DNA of 64,000 nucleotides. It comes from Candidatus Regiella endosymbiont of Tuberolachnus salignus (GTDB lineage Bacteria > Pseudomonadota > Gammaproteobacteria > Enterobacterales > Enterobacteriaceae). Under the pieces are notes generated by a model. The model searched no databases, was not told the origin of the DNA, and worked only from the letters and a program-made list of their open reading frames with translations. This document shows, one piece after another, positions 27,270 to 35,733 of this stretch (its first letter is position 1; every line of letters starts with the position of its first letter). The stretch is taken from contig NZ_OZ026542.1 of NCBI RefSeq assembly GCF_964020115.1, forward strand, positions 744,001 through 808,000. The letters are read 5' to 3'. The translations under genes were made by a program, and so were the position numbers.

Positions 27270-27729
27270 AATTTAGTATATTGACACATATTATGTGCGC
27301 ACACTTATTTTTTCAAGAAAAAATAATATGTCACATGATACAGGTCACAGAGGTTTATGGTCGCTGAAGTCTAGCTGGGGTCGTGTAGAGGCATTTACTT
27401 GACATTTTATCAGCTGTATTCCTGATAAACATTTTAGAATGGCTAGATATTATGGCTTTTTAGCCCCATTGTGGTAATCGACTGCTTCCGGTTATCACTG
27501 CCCTGTTGGGGCAGGAAAGAGAAAAAAAGGGCAAAATAACCTACGCTGCTACGATTTTACTGAATAAGACTACTTATTCAAATTTATATTTATCAATATT
27601 TTATTAATTTGGTCTATATTTTTTATAAAATTAAATTATTACTAGCCAAATTTTAATAGTTAAAATGAAAATTACTTTCATTAATAAATTTATATATTTT
27701 ATAAAGAAAAAATAGCAATAAGACTCATG
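27270..27729. other. AT-rich gap between the IS element and traM
   Basis: No gene was found. A perfect 10-bp inverted repeat with a 2-base centre (TTATTTTTTC ... GAAAAAATAA) lies at 27305-27326. A possible sigma70 promoter reads rightward with TTGACA and TGATAA separated by 18 bases near 27400. A short CTGCCC/GGGCAG stem is near 27500. In F-like plasmids traJ and traY follow traM on this side, but no trace of them is recognisable. Confidence 0.4.
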
Positions 27730-28116
27730 TTAAGTATTTTCTCCATCTGTTGGGAATAATTTATTAACAACTTCAGCTGTATCATTACGTATCGTTTTAG
27801 CCATTAGTTGGAAATTAAATTTTTCATTTTTTTGTATTTCAGACATAAATGAATTCATACCTAATAACTTCTGACAAATAAAATTTGTTTTTACCATATT
27901 CTCTAACATGACTTTGTTCAACTCTGTTTGATTAAAGTTACTTTCCGTTTTTCTCTGCTGCAATTCATAGACTTTTAAACCTAACTCTATGAGCATGGAA
28001 GTTGTATTAGACGTATTAACTTCATGTTTTTTTGCTCCATCGTTACGTTTATTAAAAACAATCGTGTTTATTTTTTCTAAAATAGTCTTATTGATAAAAA
28101 CCTGAAGTTTTGGCAT
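27730..28116 (-). CDS. traM: Relaxosome protein TraM (F-type)
   Basis: This 128-residue protein closely follows F TraM in length and layout. The N-terminal ribbon-helix-helix part reads PKLQVFINKTILEKINTIV, then TTSMLIELGLKVYELQQRK (F has SMLLELGLRVYE), NFNQTELNKVMLENMVKT and a C-terminal FPTDGENT. In F, TraM binds oriT as tetramers and its C-terminal tail touches the coupling protein TraD. Gene order and strand relative to the adjacent oriT-like region match F. The reading frame is intact although the rest of the transfer region lies elsewhere and is decayed. Confidence 0.88.
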   Translation of the reverse strand: MPKLQVFINKTILEKINTIVFNKRNDGAKKHEVNTSNTTSMLIELGLKVYELQQRKTESNFNQTELNKVMLENMVKTNFICQKLLGMNSFMSEIQKNEKFNFQLMAKTIRNDTAEVVNKLFPTDGENT

Positions 28117-28143
28117 GGTTAATCTCGATTAAAATCTAAAAAA

Positions 28144-28194
28144 TAGAGTCTATTATAGATTCTTGCGAACTAATATACCAGAAAAAACAGAATC
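28144..28194 (-). promoter_or_regulatory. traM promoter with GANTC TraM-binding elements
   Basis: On the minus strand a perfect TATAAT (28152-28157) lies 35 bp before the traM start. It is flanked exactly by two GANTC elements (28146-28150 and 28158-28162) whose starts are 12 bp apart. A third lies at 28190-28194. GANTC boxes at 12-bp spacing are the known contact elements of F-family TraM, so autorepression by occlusion of the -10 box is expected. Confidence 0.65.
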
Positions 28195-28395
28195 TAAATA
28201 TAGCGTGTATTCGAGATCATGATATACATAATTTATTGTTATAAAATAAAAATCTATATAGATTATAAATAAAGTCTATTTATGGATAAAAAGTGAAAAT
28301 GCATAAAAATTTTAAACATTAATGCATTGAAAATTAAAAAGAATCATGTAAGATAAAATCTTGCGAAGGGTGTGTGTGTGTGTGTGTGTGGATAT
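28146..28395 (+). other. Probable F-like origin of transfer (oriT)
   Basis: The region upstream of traM has the parts of an F-type oriT in the right order. There are GANTC TraM sites at 28146, 28158, 28190 and 28341 and a 14-bp palindrome (AATCTATATAGATT, 28251-28264). A small inverted repeat (AAGAT-AAA-ATCTT, 28350-28362) is followed by TTGCG then GGGTGTG (28361-28374). F has an inverted repeat, TTTGCG and GGGGTGTG around nic. Strand and orientation relative to traM also match F. Predicted nic lies in the GGTGT/G context near 28372. No relaxase gene is present in the window. Confidence 0.6.
28371..28390 (+). repeat. (TG)10 microsatellite at the predicted nic site
   Basis: Ten TG units follow GGG, exactly where the F nic sequence would read GGGTGTGG. 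The run could come from slippage and would present many equivalent GTGTG steps to a relaxase. Confidence 0.85.
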
Positions 28396-28862
28396 TTTTT
28401 CGTTAAAGAGGAGGTTCTTATTAATCCTGTTTAAGATTGAATTTTATGTATGACACGAGTTTAAATTTTAAAGAAAAAGTTAAGGAGCTTAGCTGTTTTT
28501 ATAAAAATACAAATTATTATTTTAGCTGTTTATTAAAAATAATGTTAATACTGAATTCAATATTGACAGATGAAACCTACTAATCATACAAACTCATGTG
28601 GGAGATCTGTATTCTATCCTACCCAATTTACAGCGTTGTACAAAGTATTTTCTTAACTTACTCCTTTGGATCTTTTAGCCTAATTTATCAATATGACATA
28701 GCGTTTTTATAGTAATTTATTAAGCGTAAATAGCATATGACAAAATCAATTATTTTGGCCGGTAGACGACAATTAAAATGGCCGCCTATTTTTTCACTAT
28801 GCAATAAAAAACTTGTTGCTTAATAGTAAAATAAGCGGTCTGTTTTGGTAATGAACTGAATT
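28396..28862. other. AT-rich region to the right of oriT, no gene
   Basis: No open frame with family signals was found. In F-like geometry this would be the start of the leading region. An AGGAGG lies at ~28409-28414 but no ATG follows at useful distance. No plasmid leading-region gene is recognisable. Confidence 0.4.
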
Positions 28863-29135
28863 TCAAGCCATTCTGAGATGGAAATTCCAGATGCCAGTGC
28901 TGGGAAGGATGAAAGTCTCGTCAATAAAAGGTCGGCGATTACGTAAAGATTGAGTCATACACCCGAGTCGCTTGATTCCTGTGATGGCGTATTCAACGGT
29001 CATACGAATACTCGAAATAATCTTGTTTTCTTGTTTCTGTTCAAAAGACAAGGGCGTTTTTAGTGTAGAGCCTGAAGCGGTGGTAATGGATGCCTGGTAT
29101 TCCAGTTTGAGTAATCTCAAGGCCATTTGTTCCAT
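28863..29135 (-). pseudogene. C-terminal fragment of an IS5-type DDE transposase
   Basis: The 90-residue frame ends with RMTVEYAITGIKRLGCMTQ, then RNRRPFIDETFILPSTGIWN. This matches the C-terminal catalytic-Glu region of DDE_Tnp_4-type IS5 transposases (the VEHAIAGIKR motif). The N-terminal half of the enzyme is missing, so this is a fossil. Confidence 0.7.
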
Positions 29136-29257
29136 AACTGGATTTGGATCACCACGCTGAGAAAGAACCGGATTGTCAATTGTAACGTAACATTAGCCTC
29201 ACTCGGTATTCCAGAAGAAGCGCTTTCAGTGTACCTGCGGAGCTATGGCTGGGGTAA

Positions 29258-29401
29258 CCGTCTTCAAGTTTGTGGCCAAACACGGTCGCATTGATTATGT
29301 TACAACGAACAAAGAGAACCCCCTCCCGGGGACAGATGAGTGCTGTCACCGAGGCCCGTTGGTCTGTTGAAGTTTATCATCGGGAAATCAAACAAGCTTA
29401 A
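29258..29401 (+). pseudogene. Transposase remnant, IS701-like
   Basis: Frames read FKFVAKHGRIDYVTTNKEN and, after a frame change, VTEARWSVEVYHREIKQA before TAA at 29401. The second segment is the catalytic-Glu motif (W-x-VE-YHR-x-IKQ) of IS701/IS4-type transposases. The rest of the gene is lost. Confidence 0.6.
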
Positions 29402-29879
29402 GTGGCCGCCATGAAAAGATCGGAGGTAGGCTCGTTTCCCGCTTGTATTGTAAATACAAATCGGGTATAAGTTATTTAAGCTGCTGCTGTTATGTTATAA
29501 GCTTGTCTAGGCAAGCCTTTCATTTTTTATCACTTAAAAACCCCTTTTTCATTCTCATTATTGTGCTAATGCACTCAATCAATAACGCCTAGTAATGTGT
29601 CGGATGAGTGTATGCAGAGGTTTGCTAAGCATTAATAGTGTTGATATTAAGGTTTATTGGTTATTTTTTGCAAGTGGGGGCAGGATCAGGGCGTTTTCAT
29701 GAATGTTTTTTGTTCAGTTAATAGCCTGCCGATAAAGTAAGACAAAAAGAGGCATTGAGGAGTGAATGGATAAACAGCTTAGATAAGTTGGTTTTAGTCG
29801 TCTGTACAAGTAATACAGCCCCTTTTTCGGGCACCAAAAATCCCAGCTGCGCCGATTATTGAACGAAAAACAACACTAT
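29402..29879. other. Intergenic region beside the ISAs1 remnant
   Basis: No gene recognised. The part nearest 29880 is probably the 3' end of the ISAs1-type element. A short GCTTG/CAAGC stem followed by a T-rich run near 29500-29530 could be a weak terminator. Confidence 0.3.
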
Positions 29880-30902
29880 TTAACCAAAAAGTAATTCGAC
29901 AAGCGCCTCTCTGTCCCAGCTAATCCTCTTCAGCCTGGTTCTGACGCTTTCCTTTTTTCCTTTTTGGGGCTTAGAATTCACCAGGTTCAGAAGAAAGCGC
30001 CTCATCCTGGCAAAATTCTCCGCCGAGTTCTCTTCGTATTTTTTGTCGTTATCGTCATTGAGATGGACATCTAGTAGCCAGTGGTAACTTTCAATCTCCC
30101 AATGTTTACGGACATAACCCGGCAACCCTGGGTGGCTTGCATCATGATCGGTAATGTAATAACGCCAGTTGGCGTTTACCTTAGGGCTGTGCTGCTGTGA
30201 AACGATGCTTTCAACGGCCACACAAGTTTTCAGTTTAGCGGGTCCCTTGGCACAAATGCTATCTGGTAGGGCAAAGGTGAAATACCGTCGCCTGATACAC
30301 CGGCCATGCCCGTCATCGAAACTGTCCGAGACAAGGTTGTTAATTTTATTTCCCTTTTCACTGGCATAGTTGAGCACGGCTTGATACAGCGAAGGCTGAT
30401 TTCTTTTTAGACCGACAATATAATGCGCATCCTGTGCCAGAATGGCGTTAATAACGGTGTCATTGCATCCGATAGCATCGATTGACACGGTCGCTCCTTC
30501 TAACTCCAATAGCGCAAGCAGTACAGGAATAGCTGTGATTTCATTGGATTTGCTGTTGGTTTTTACTTCACCTAGCGTCAGACGATTTTCGACGCTAAAA
30601 GCACTCACCATCTGCATCGCAGTGACGATTTTGGCATGACAATGACTGCCTCGAAGAGTTTTTCCATCGATAGCGACGTGATCTTCAGGTTTCCTGACGG
30701 GGTGATGACTGTCTACGATGCCTCGCAGCAATAACTGAAAGTCAGCAGGTTTTATTAGCATAAAGAGACGGCGAATGGTGCTATAACTCGGGATACCCTG
30801 TGACATATCAACATAATTGTTTAGCCAAGCCTGGTGCGTCTCTGACCAGGTAATGATTTGCCCCCATGTTTCTGCGCCGGAGCAGACTGAGCAGATAGAC
30901 AT
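29880..30902 (-). CDS. ISAs1-family transposase, N-terminally truncated
   Basis: This 340-residue transposase shows the ISAs1 (H-repeat) signatures: DHVAIDGKTLRGS, MVSAFSVENRLTLGEVKT, KSNEITAIPVLLALLELEG and HWEIESYHWLLDVHLNDD with the catalytic Glu. Family members normally begin ~30 residues earlier. The upstream end is cut by the IS3 element whose terminus lies at 30905, so the ATG at 30902 is a chance start. The remaining frame is open, but function is doubtful. Confidence 0.82.
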   Translation of the reverse strand: MSICSVCSGAETWGQIITWSETHQAWLNNYVDMSQGIPSYSTIRRLFMLIKPADFQLLLRGIVDSHHPVRKPEDHVAIDGKTLRGSHCHAKIVTAMQMVSAFSVENRLTLGEVKTNSKSNEITAIPVLLALLELEGATVSIDAIGCNDTVINAILAQDAHYIVGLKRNQPSLYQAVLNYASEKGNKINNLVSDSFDDGHGRCIRRRYFTFALPDSICAKGPAKLKTCVAVESIVSQQHSPKVNANWRYYITDHDASHPGLPGYVRKHWEIESYHWLLDVHLNDDNDKKYEENSAENFARMRRFLLNLVNSKPQKGKKESVRTRLKRISWDREALVELLFG

Positions 30903-30969
30903 AATGTAATGGTCTACTGTTTCCGGACACTTCTAAAGACCGCGAGTAAAATGTCTCTAGGAGAAAAAA

Positions 30970-31275
30970 ATGAACAATAAAATTAAGCAAGCGAAATACA
31001 GTCTGGATTTTAAACAAGACGCCGCAAATTTAGTCATGGAAAAAGAATATACCTGCCAACAGGCGGCAGCCAGTTTGGGTGTTTCGTTAAGTGCGATAAG
31101 ACGCTGGGTCAAAGCTGAAAAGGGAACCCTATCCCGCGCAGGCTCTGAGCAAGCGAGTCTGAGTCTGGCCGAGCGTGAAGAATTAATTCGCCTGCGCAAA
31201 GAGCGCAATAACTTATTGATGGAGCGTGAAATTTTAAAAAAAGCGGCGGTCTTCTTTGCGAAAGAAAACGGATAA
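30970..31275 (+). CDS. IS3-family transposase OrfA
   Basis: This 101-residue protein has a helix-turn-helix (TCQQAAASLGVSLSAIRRWV) and a leucine-zipper-like tail (LAEREELIRLRKERNNLLME). It binds the element ends and is fused to OrfB by frameshifting to form the active transposase. AGGAG lies 8 bp upstream of the ATG. Confidence 0.9.
   Translation: MNNKIKQAKYSLDFKQDAANLVMEKEYTCQQAAASLGVSLSAIRRWVKAEKGTLSRAGSEQASLSLAEREELIRLRKERNNLLMEREILKKAAVFFAKENG
31236..31243 (+). promoter_or_regulatory. A7G slippery site for programmed -1 frameshift
   Basis: Seven A residues followed by G near the end of orfA match the A6/A7-G motif used by IS3 elements. After a -1 shift the frame reads on without a stop (GLLCERKRIRFQFIREQ) into orfB. 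Confidence 0.75.
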
Positions 31276-31313
31276 GATTTCAGTTTATTCGTGAGCAAAA
31301 GAAGACCTATCCA

Positions 31314-32138
31314 GTGCGCTTGTTATGTCGTGTGATGAAGGTCAGTCGCAGTGCTTTTTATGAATGGAAAAGAAAGTCCCCTCAGGTAACCTCTCCAGCC
31401 ATGATGGCATTGGAGCGGACGACGGTTAGAATATTTAATGAGCATAAACAAACACTGGGTTCACGCAGGTTGAAACTGAAATTAAATCTGGCAGGCTTTC
31501 AGGTCGGTCGCTTTAAAACACGTCGTTTAATGGCTTCGCTATCATTAATCGCCCGTTATCCGAAGCGTTACCGGGTGACAACAGACAGTCAGCATAACCA
31601 CACGATTGCCCCCAATCTGCTGGATCGGCAATTTACCGTGAACACACCCAATAAGGTGTGGACAACTGATATCACCTACATCCGTACCTATCAGGGTTGG
31701 CAGTATCTCGCTATCGTAATGGATTTATACTCACGCCAAATAGTTGGCTGGACCCTGGCAGCGCATATGCGGACTGAGCTCTGTTTAGCGGCTCTACAAA
31801 TGGCGTATTGGCGTAGAAAACCCAATAAGGGGCTAATTCACCACTCAGATAGAGGCAGTCAGTACACCTGTCGTGAATACGGGCAGCATCTGTCGGTTAG
31901 GGGCATGCAGGCAAGCCACAGTAGAAAAGGCCAGTGCTGGGATAATGCCCCCACAGAGCGCTTCTTCCGCAGTCTGAAATATGAATATTTGCACTACGAA
32001 GTGCTGAAGGGGCACCATGATGCCAACCTAAGTGTGTTGGACTATTTGGCTTATTACAATAGTAAACGTCCCCACAGTGTACTGGGATATCTTTCTCCCA
32101 TGGAGTTTGAGCGAATACCATTAATCAAGGTGTCTTAA
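31314..32138 (+). CDS. IS3-family transposase OrfB (DDE integrase core)
   Basis: This 274-residue catalytic subunit carries the rve-type DDE triad: VWTTDITYIRTYQGWQYLAI (first Asp), LIHHSDRGSQYTCREY (second Asp) and CWDNAPTERFFRSLKYEY (Glu). It is normally made as an OrfAB fusion through the slip at 31236; the GTG at 31314 is only the first possible internal start. The frame is intact, so the element may be active. Confidence 0.9.
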   Translation: MRLLCRVMKVSRSAFYEWKRKSPQVTSPAMMALERTTVRIFNEHKQTLGSRRLKLKLNLAGFQVGRFKTRRLMASLSLIARYPKRYRVTTDSQHNHTIAPNLLDRQFTVNTPNKVWTTDITYIRTYQGWQYLAIVMDLYSRQIVGWTLAAHMRTELCLAALQMAYWRRKPNKGLIHHSDRGSQYTCREYGQHLSVRGMQASHSRKGQCWDNAPTERFFRSLKYEYLHYEVLKGHHDANLSVLDYLAYYNSKRPHSVLGYLSPMEFERIPLIKVS

Positions 32139-32225
32139 AAAAGTGTCCGATTTTACTTGACCACTACACTAAATACATTAAAAGTGGGCGATTTAATTCC
32201 GCCGGCAGGGCAATAAGGAGCACGC

Positions 32226-32723
32226 ATGAAGCATTTTTTTTTACTCGCTGTGGGGGGCAGTATTTTGCTACTGACAGGCTGTGCGGGGGTCAGTGGTGAT
32301 TTTGAGTGTGATGCCACCACGCGCGATCGTTGTATGACGATGGAGCAAGCCAATCAAAAAGCACGTCAGCAGGAAAAAACCAGCAAGGGAAAACAAGCGG
32401 TGGCCAGCCTGCCTGGCCTGGTTAACCTGTCACCATCGGCTTCTGATGCGGCACCTGCTGTATTACCATCGCGTCAACAAACGGAGATGTTAACCGCTAC
32501 GGTATTACCTCCAATAACAGCCTCCCCCCTTTTAGCCGCACCACAGTGTCCAGCACATCGCTGTCATCTCAAGAAAAAAATGCGTGCCCAACGTACCACA
32601 GAGAAGATAGCGCACCTCTGGATTGCCCCGTGGATCGACGCAGAGGGAGCATTGCACCAACCGGGCAAGATTTCGTTTGTCGTCGGCTCTGCTCACTGGC
32701 AGTTACCACAGGCAATGGATTAA
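32226..32723 (+). CDS. traV: Conjugative outer-membrane lipoprotein TraV (F-type)
   Basis: This 165-residue lipoprotein is part of the outer-membrane core of the F-type secretion channel with TraK and TraB. The signal sequence ends in the lipobox LLLTGC (Cys near 19). The following AGVSGDFECDATTRDRCMTM is the TraV signature, with the two cysteines of the family. The ribosome-binding site is AAGGAG. traB should lie upstream, but the IS3 element ends 57 bp before the gene. Confidence 0.88.
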   Translation: MKHFFLLAVGGSILLLTGCAGVSGDFECDATTRDRCMTMEQANQKARQQEKTSKGKQAVASLPGLVNLSPSASDAAPAVLPSRQQTEMLTATVLPPITASPLLAAPQCPAHRCHLKKKMRAQRTTEKIAHLWIAPWIDAEGALHQPGKISFVVGSAHWQLPQAMD

Positions 32724-32734
32724 GGGGGAAGAGG

Positions 32735-35326
32735 ATGGAACGTTTACTTGATGCGGCGAATCGTTTGATACAGGCGTTTAACACGCCGGACGGGGCAACA
32801 CAGGCCAATAAAACCCTAGGTGAAATGAACTACCCACAGCTAAGCAGCCTGCTGCCTTACCGTGACTACGACGCGGAGAGTGGCTTGTATATGAATAACG
32901 CCTCTATCGGTTTTATGCTGCAAGCGGTGCCGCTGATGGGGGCCAATGAACACATCATTCAGGTATTGGATGACTTGGTCAAAAGCAAGTTACCGCGTCA
33001 TACACCTATTGCCTTCCATTTCGTCTCCAGCAAGGTCATTGGTGAGCAAATTGACGCCGGTATTGCTGATTTCCGTTGGCAAGGCACGCAAGCGGAACAT
33101 TTTAACCGTATTACTCAAGCATTTTATCACCGTGCCGCCCAGCAGCACTTTAACAGCCCCACCCACTTACCGCTGACGCTGCGGGATTACCGCCTTTACC
33201 TCTCTTATTGCCAAAAAACGAAAAAACGAGACAGTGCCACCCTCATGGCGTTGACCCACTTGCTGAAAGTGATCCGGGCCTCGTTGGATTCAGCCAAGAT
33301 TGGCACGCAATCCGTATCACAGACTGATTTTGTCAACATTATTAGCCAGATGGTCAATCATCGTCCCGATGCGCTTTACACGGATCCGATCAATGTCAGC
33401 ACTTATGATGATCTTAATCGCCAGTGTGTAGACAGCAGTCTCGATATCGTCGTCAAGCCGGATCATCTGTCATTGACCCTGAATAAACCCACAGGGAGAA
33501 AATCTTGTGCACGGGTCATGAATTTCATGCTGGAGAGCAACCCTGATTTATTTTTCCTGTGGCAAGGCGGCGACAATATCAGCAATTTGCTCAGCCCTGA
33601 CTTGAGTATTGCCAGTCCCTTCGTCATGACCTTTATCCTGGAAGCAGAAGATCAGGTTAACACGCAAAATGAAGCCACGCGTAAATTTATCGATCTGGAT
33701 AAAAAGGCGAATTCCCCCTATGCCAAATTATTTCCCAGTGTAGGCAGGCAAGCCAAAGAGTGGGGAGCGTTGCGTGAGCGATTGAACAGTAATCAATCCT
33801 GCGTAGTACGGTATTTTTTCAATATCACGACCTTCTGCCCCGATGAGGATGAAGCCGCCTTGGTGTGTGAACAACAAGTCATTAATACGTTTAAAAAAAA
33901 TGGTTTACGTCTGTATTCGCCGCGTTATATGCAGATGCGTAATTACCTGGCGATGTTCCCTTTTGTCGCTGGAGAAGGGCTATGGCAAGACATTAAAGCC
34001 AGCGGCGCCACCTGCCGCGCTGAAAGTACCCAGGTGGTCAATCTTTTGCCCATCGTGGCGGATAACCGTTTGTGCTTTCGTGGCCTGCTGGCACCGTCTT
34101 ATCGCAATCAACTGGCTTTCCTCGATATCTACGGTGAAAGACTCGGAAACACCAATTACAACATGGCGGTAACGGGAACCTCCGGGGCAGGCAAAACCGG
34201 TCTGGTGCAGCCTATTTTACGCAGCGTACTGGATTCCGGTGGCATCGTATGGGTATTTGATATGGGGGACGGTTACAAATCATTTTGCGAAAATGTCGGT
34301 GGTGTGTACCTGGATGGGCAATCCCTTAAATTTAACCCCTTTGCCAATATCAGCAATATCAGTGAGTCTGGTGAACGTATTCGTGATCAATTGGCGGTGT
34401 TAGCCAGTCCGAATGGCACGCTGGATGAAGTACATGAAGATTTATTGCTAAAAGCCGTGATGAGCGCCTGGAACAGTAAGCAACAAACTGCCCGTATTGA
34501 TGATGTGGTCGATTACCTGAAAACCGCCCGCAATGCGCCCCATTACGTCAATGCCGAGCGTATTACCGGGCGTATGGACGAAATTATCGAATTGTTAGAA
34601 AAGTACAGCGCACAGGGTATTTACGGTGATTATTTTAACAGTGATCAGCCTTCTCTGAGCGGTGATGCCAGGATGGTGGTGCTGGAGTTGGGCGGTTTGC
34701 AGGATAAACCGGCGTTGCTGGCGGCGGTGATGTTTTCGCTGATCATTTATATTGAAGACAAAATGTATCACAGCCCGCGTGATCAGAAAAAATGTTGCAC
34801 CATTGATGAAGGGTGGAAACTGCTGAACTTCAAAAATGCCAAAGTCGGCGCCTTTATCGAAACGGGCTACCGTACCGTGCGTCGCCATCTGGGTTCATTT
34901 ATTACTATCAGTCAGAACATCAAGGATTTCGATGCCGATGATGCGTCGACGGCGGCTAAAGCCGCGTGGGGGAATTCTGCTTTTAAGTTAGTGCTGAAAC
35001 AAGATGCGGCCGAATTCAAAGCCTATAACCAAAGCCACCCGGATCAGTTCAGTGAACTGGAACGTTTAGTTATCAGTCGATTTGGTGATGCAAAAGACCA
35101 ATGGTTTAGCGCTTTTATGCTGCGCATTAATGATAGTCGTTCATTCCATCGATTGTTTGTCGATCCCCTCAGTCGCGCTATGTTCAGCTCGAATGGGCGT
35201 GATTTTGAATTTATCCGTGATCAACGCCGCAAAGGGGTAGATATCCACACCGCAGTTTATGCCTTGGCACAACGTAACTTCCCTGAGGAAATGGAGGCGC
35301 TGGAATTATGGTCAACAATAGCGTAA
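32735..35326 (+). CDS. traC: Conjugative transfer ATPase TraC (F-type, VirB4-like)
   Basis: This 863-residue ATPase drives pilus assembly at the cytoplasmic face of the channel. F TraC is 875 residues. The start at 32735 has GGGGAAGAGG upstream and gives MERLLDAANRLIQAFNTPD, in line with F. Landmarks are YPQLSSLLPYRDYDAESGLY near residue 30, Walker A TGTSGAGKT near 480-488, and a later CCTIDEGWKLL Walker B-type segment. The frame is intact. The next gene overlaps its 3' end by 19 bp. Confidence 0.93.
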   Translation: MERLLDAANRLIQAFNTPDGATQANKTLGEMNYPQLSSLLPYRDYDAESGLYMNNASIGFMLQAVPLMGANEHIIQVLDDLVKSKLPRHTPIAFHFVSSKVIGEQIDAGIADFRWQGTQAEHFNRITQAFYHRAAQQHFNSPTHLPLTLRDYRLYLSYCQKTKKRDSATLMALTHLLKVIRASLDSAKIGTQSVSQTDFVNIISQMVNHRPDALYTDPINVSTYDDLNRQCVDSSLDIVVKPDHLSLTLNKPTGRKSCARVMNFMLESNPDLFFLWQGGDNISNLLSPDLSIASPFVMTFILEAEDQVNTQNEATRKFIDLDKKANSPYAKLFPSVGRQAKEWGALRERLNSNQSCVVRYFFNITTFCPDEDEAALVCEQQVINTFKKNGLRLYSPRYMQMRNYLAMFPFVAGEGLWQDIKASGATCRAESTQVVNLLPIVADNRLCFRGLLAPSYRNQLAFLDIYGERLGNTNYNMAVTGTSGAGKTGLVQPILRSVLDSGGIVWVFDMGDGYKSFCENVGGVYLDGQSLKFNPFANISNISESGERIRDQLAVLASPNGTLDEVHEDLLLKAVMSAWNSKQQTARIDDVVDYLKTARNAPHYVNAERITGRMDEIIELLEKYSAQGIYGDYFNSDQPSLSGDARMVVLELGGLQDKPALLAAVMFSLIIYIEDKMYHSPRDQKKCCTIDEGWKLLNFKNAKVGAFIETGYRTVRRHLGSFITISQNIKDFDADDASTAAKAAWGNSAFKLVLKQDAAEFKAYNQSHPDQFSELERLVISRFGDAKDQWFSAFMLRINDSRSFHRLFVDPLSRAMFSSNGRDFEFIRDQRRKGVDIHTAVYALAQRNFPEEMEALELWSTIA

Positions 35327-35733
35327 CCCCAATTGAAATGATGCTCCCTAAAAAAGTAGATAAAAAGTGGAGCAAACGTCGTCGTCGTTGTGTCAAGCCG
35401 GTGGTTATCGTGATTGCCTGCATGATGGTACTGAATGCGGCTGTTGCGCTGTTGCTGATTCAGTGGCAATCGCCGGTCATTGTGACCTTTGATATGAAGG
35501 AGACCGTGGATAGCTTTATGGATCAAAGCGCTAAAACGCGCTTGTCACCGGCGCAAACGGAGCAATTGGCGAATCGTTTCAATCGAGCACTGGACAGCAG
35601 CCTGGCTGAATATCGAAAAACACAGCGAGCGATCATTCTGGTAGCGCCTTCTGTGGTCAGTGGTGCGCGTGATATTACCGCAGCGGTTCAACAAGACATT
35701 GCTCGCCGTATGCGGACGGGTCGTGACGAATGA
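35308..35733 (+). CDS. trbI: Type-F conjugation protein TrbI
   Basis: This 141-residue inner-membrane protein affects pilus extension and retraction in F. One membrane segment (VVIVIACMMVLNAAVALLLI) is followed by QSPVIVTFDMKETVDSFMDQ and, at the C-terminus, ITAAVQQDIARRMRTG, all matching F TrbI. It overlaps traC upstream and traW downstream (ATGA), as in the F operon. Confidence 0.88.
   Translation: MVNNSVTPIEMMLPKKVDKKWSKRRRRCVKPVVIVIACMMVLNAAVALLLIQWQSPVIVTFDMKETVDSFMDQSAKTRLSPAQTEQLANRFNRALDSSLAEYRKTQRAIILVAPSVVSGARDITAAVQQDIARRMRTGRDE

Larger units (their letters stand above)
30905..32168 (+). mobile_element. Complete IS3-family element
   Basis: Terminal inverted repeats are visible. 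The left end begins TGTAATGGTCTACTG at 30905 and carries CGGACACTT near its inner part. The right end is the imperfect inverse ending at 32168 (TGTAGTGGTCAAGTA on the minus strand, with CGGACACTT). It encodes orfA and orfB. The flanks show no target duplication: an ISAs1 remnant is on the left and the traV leader on the right, suggesting a rearrangement between copies. Confidence 0.88.

Noticed and set aside
27305-27326. Perfect inverted repeat as a rho-independent terminator
   Set aside because: The stem is almost all A-T with a 2-base centre and no T-run after it; a stable terminator is unlikely.
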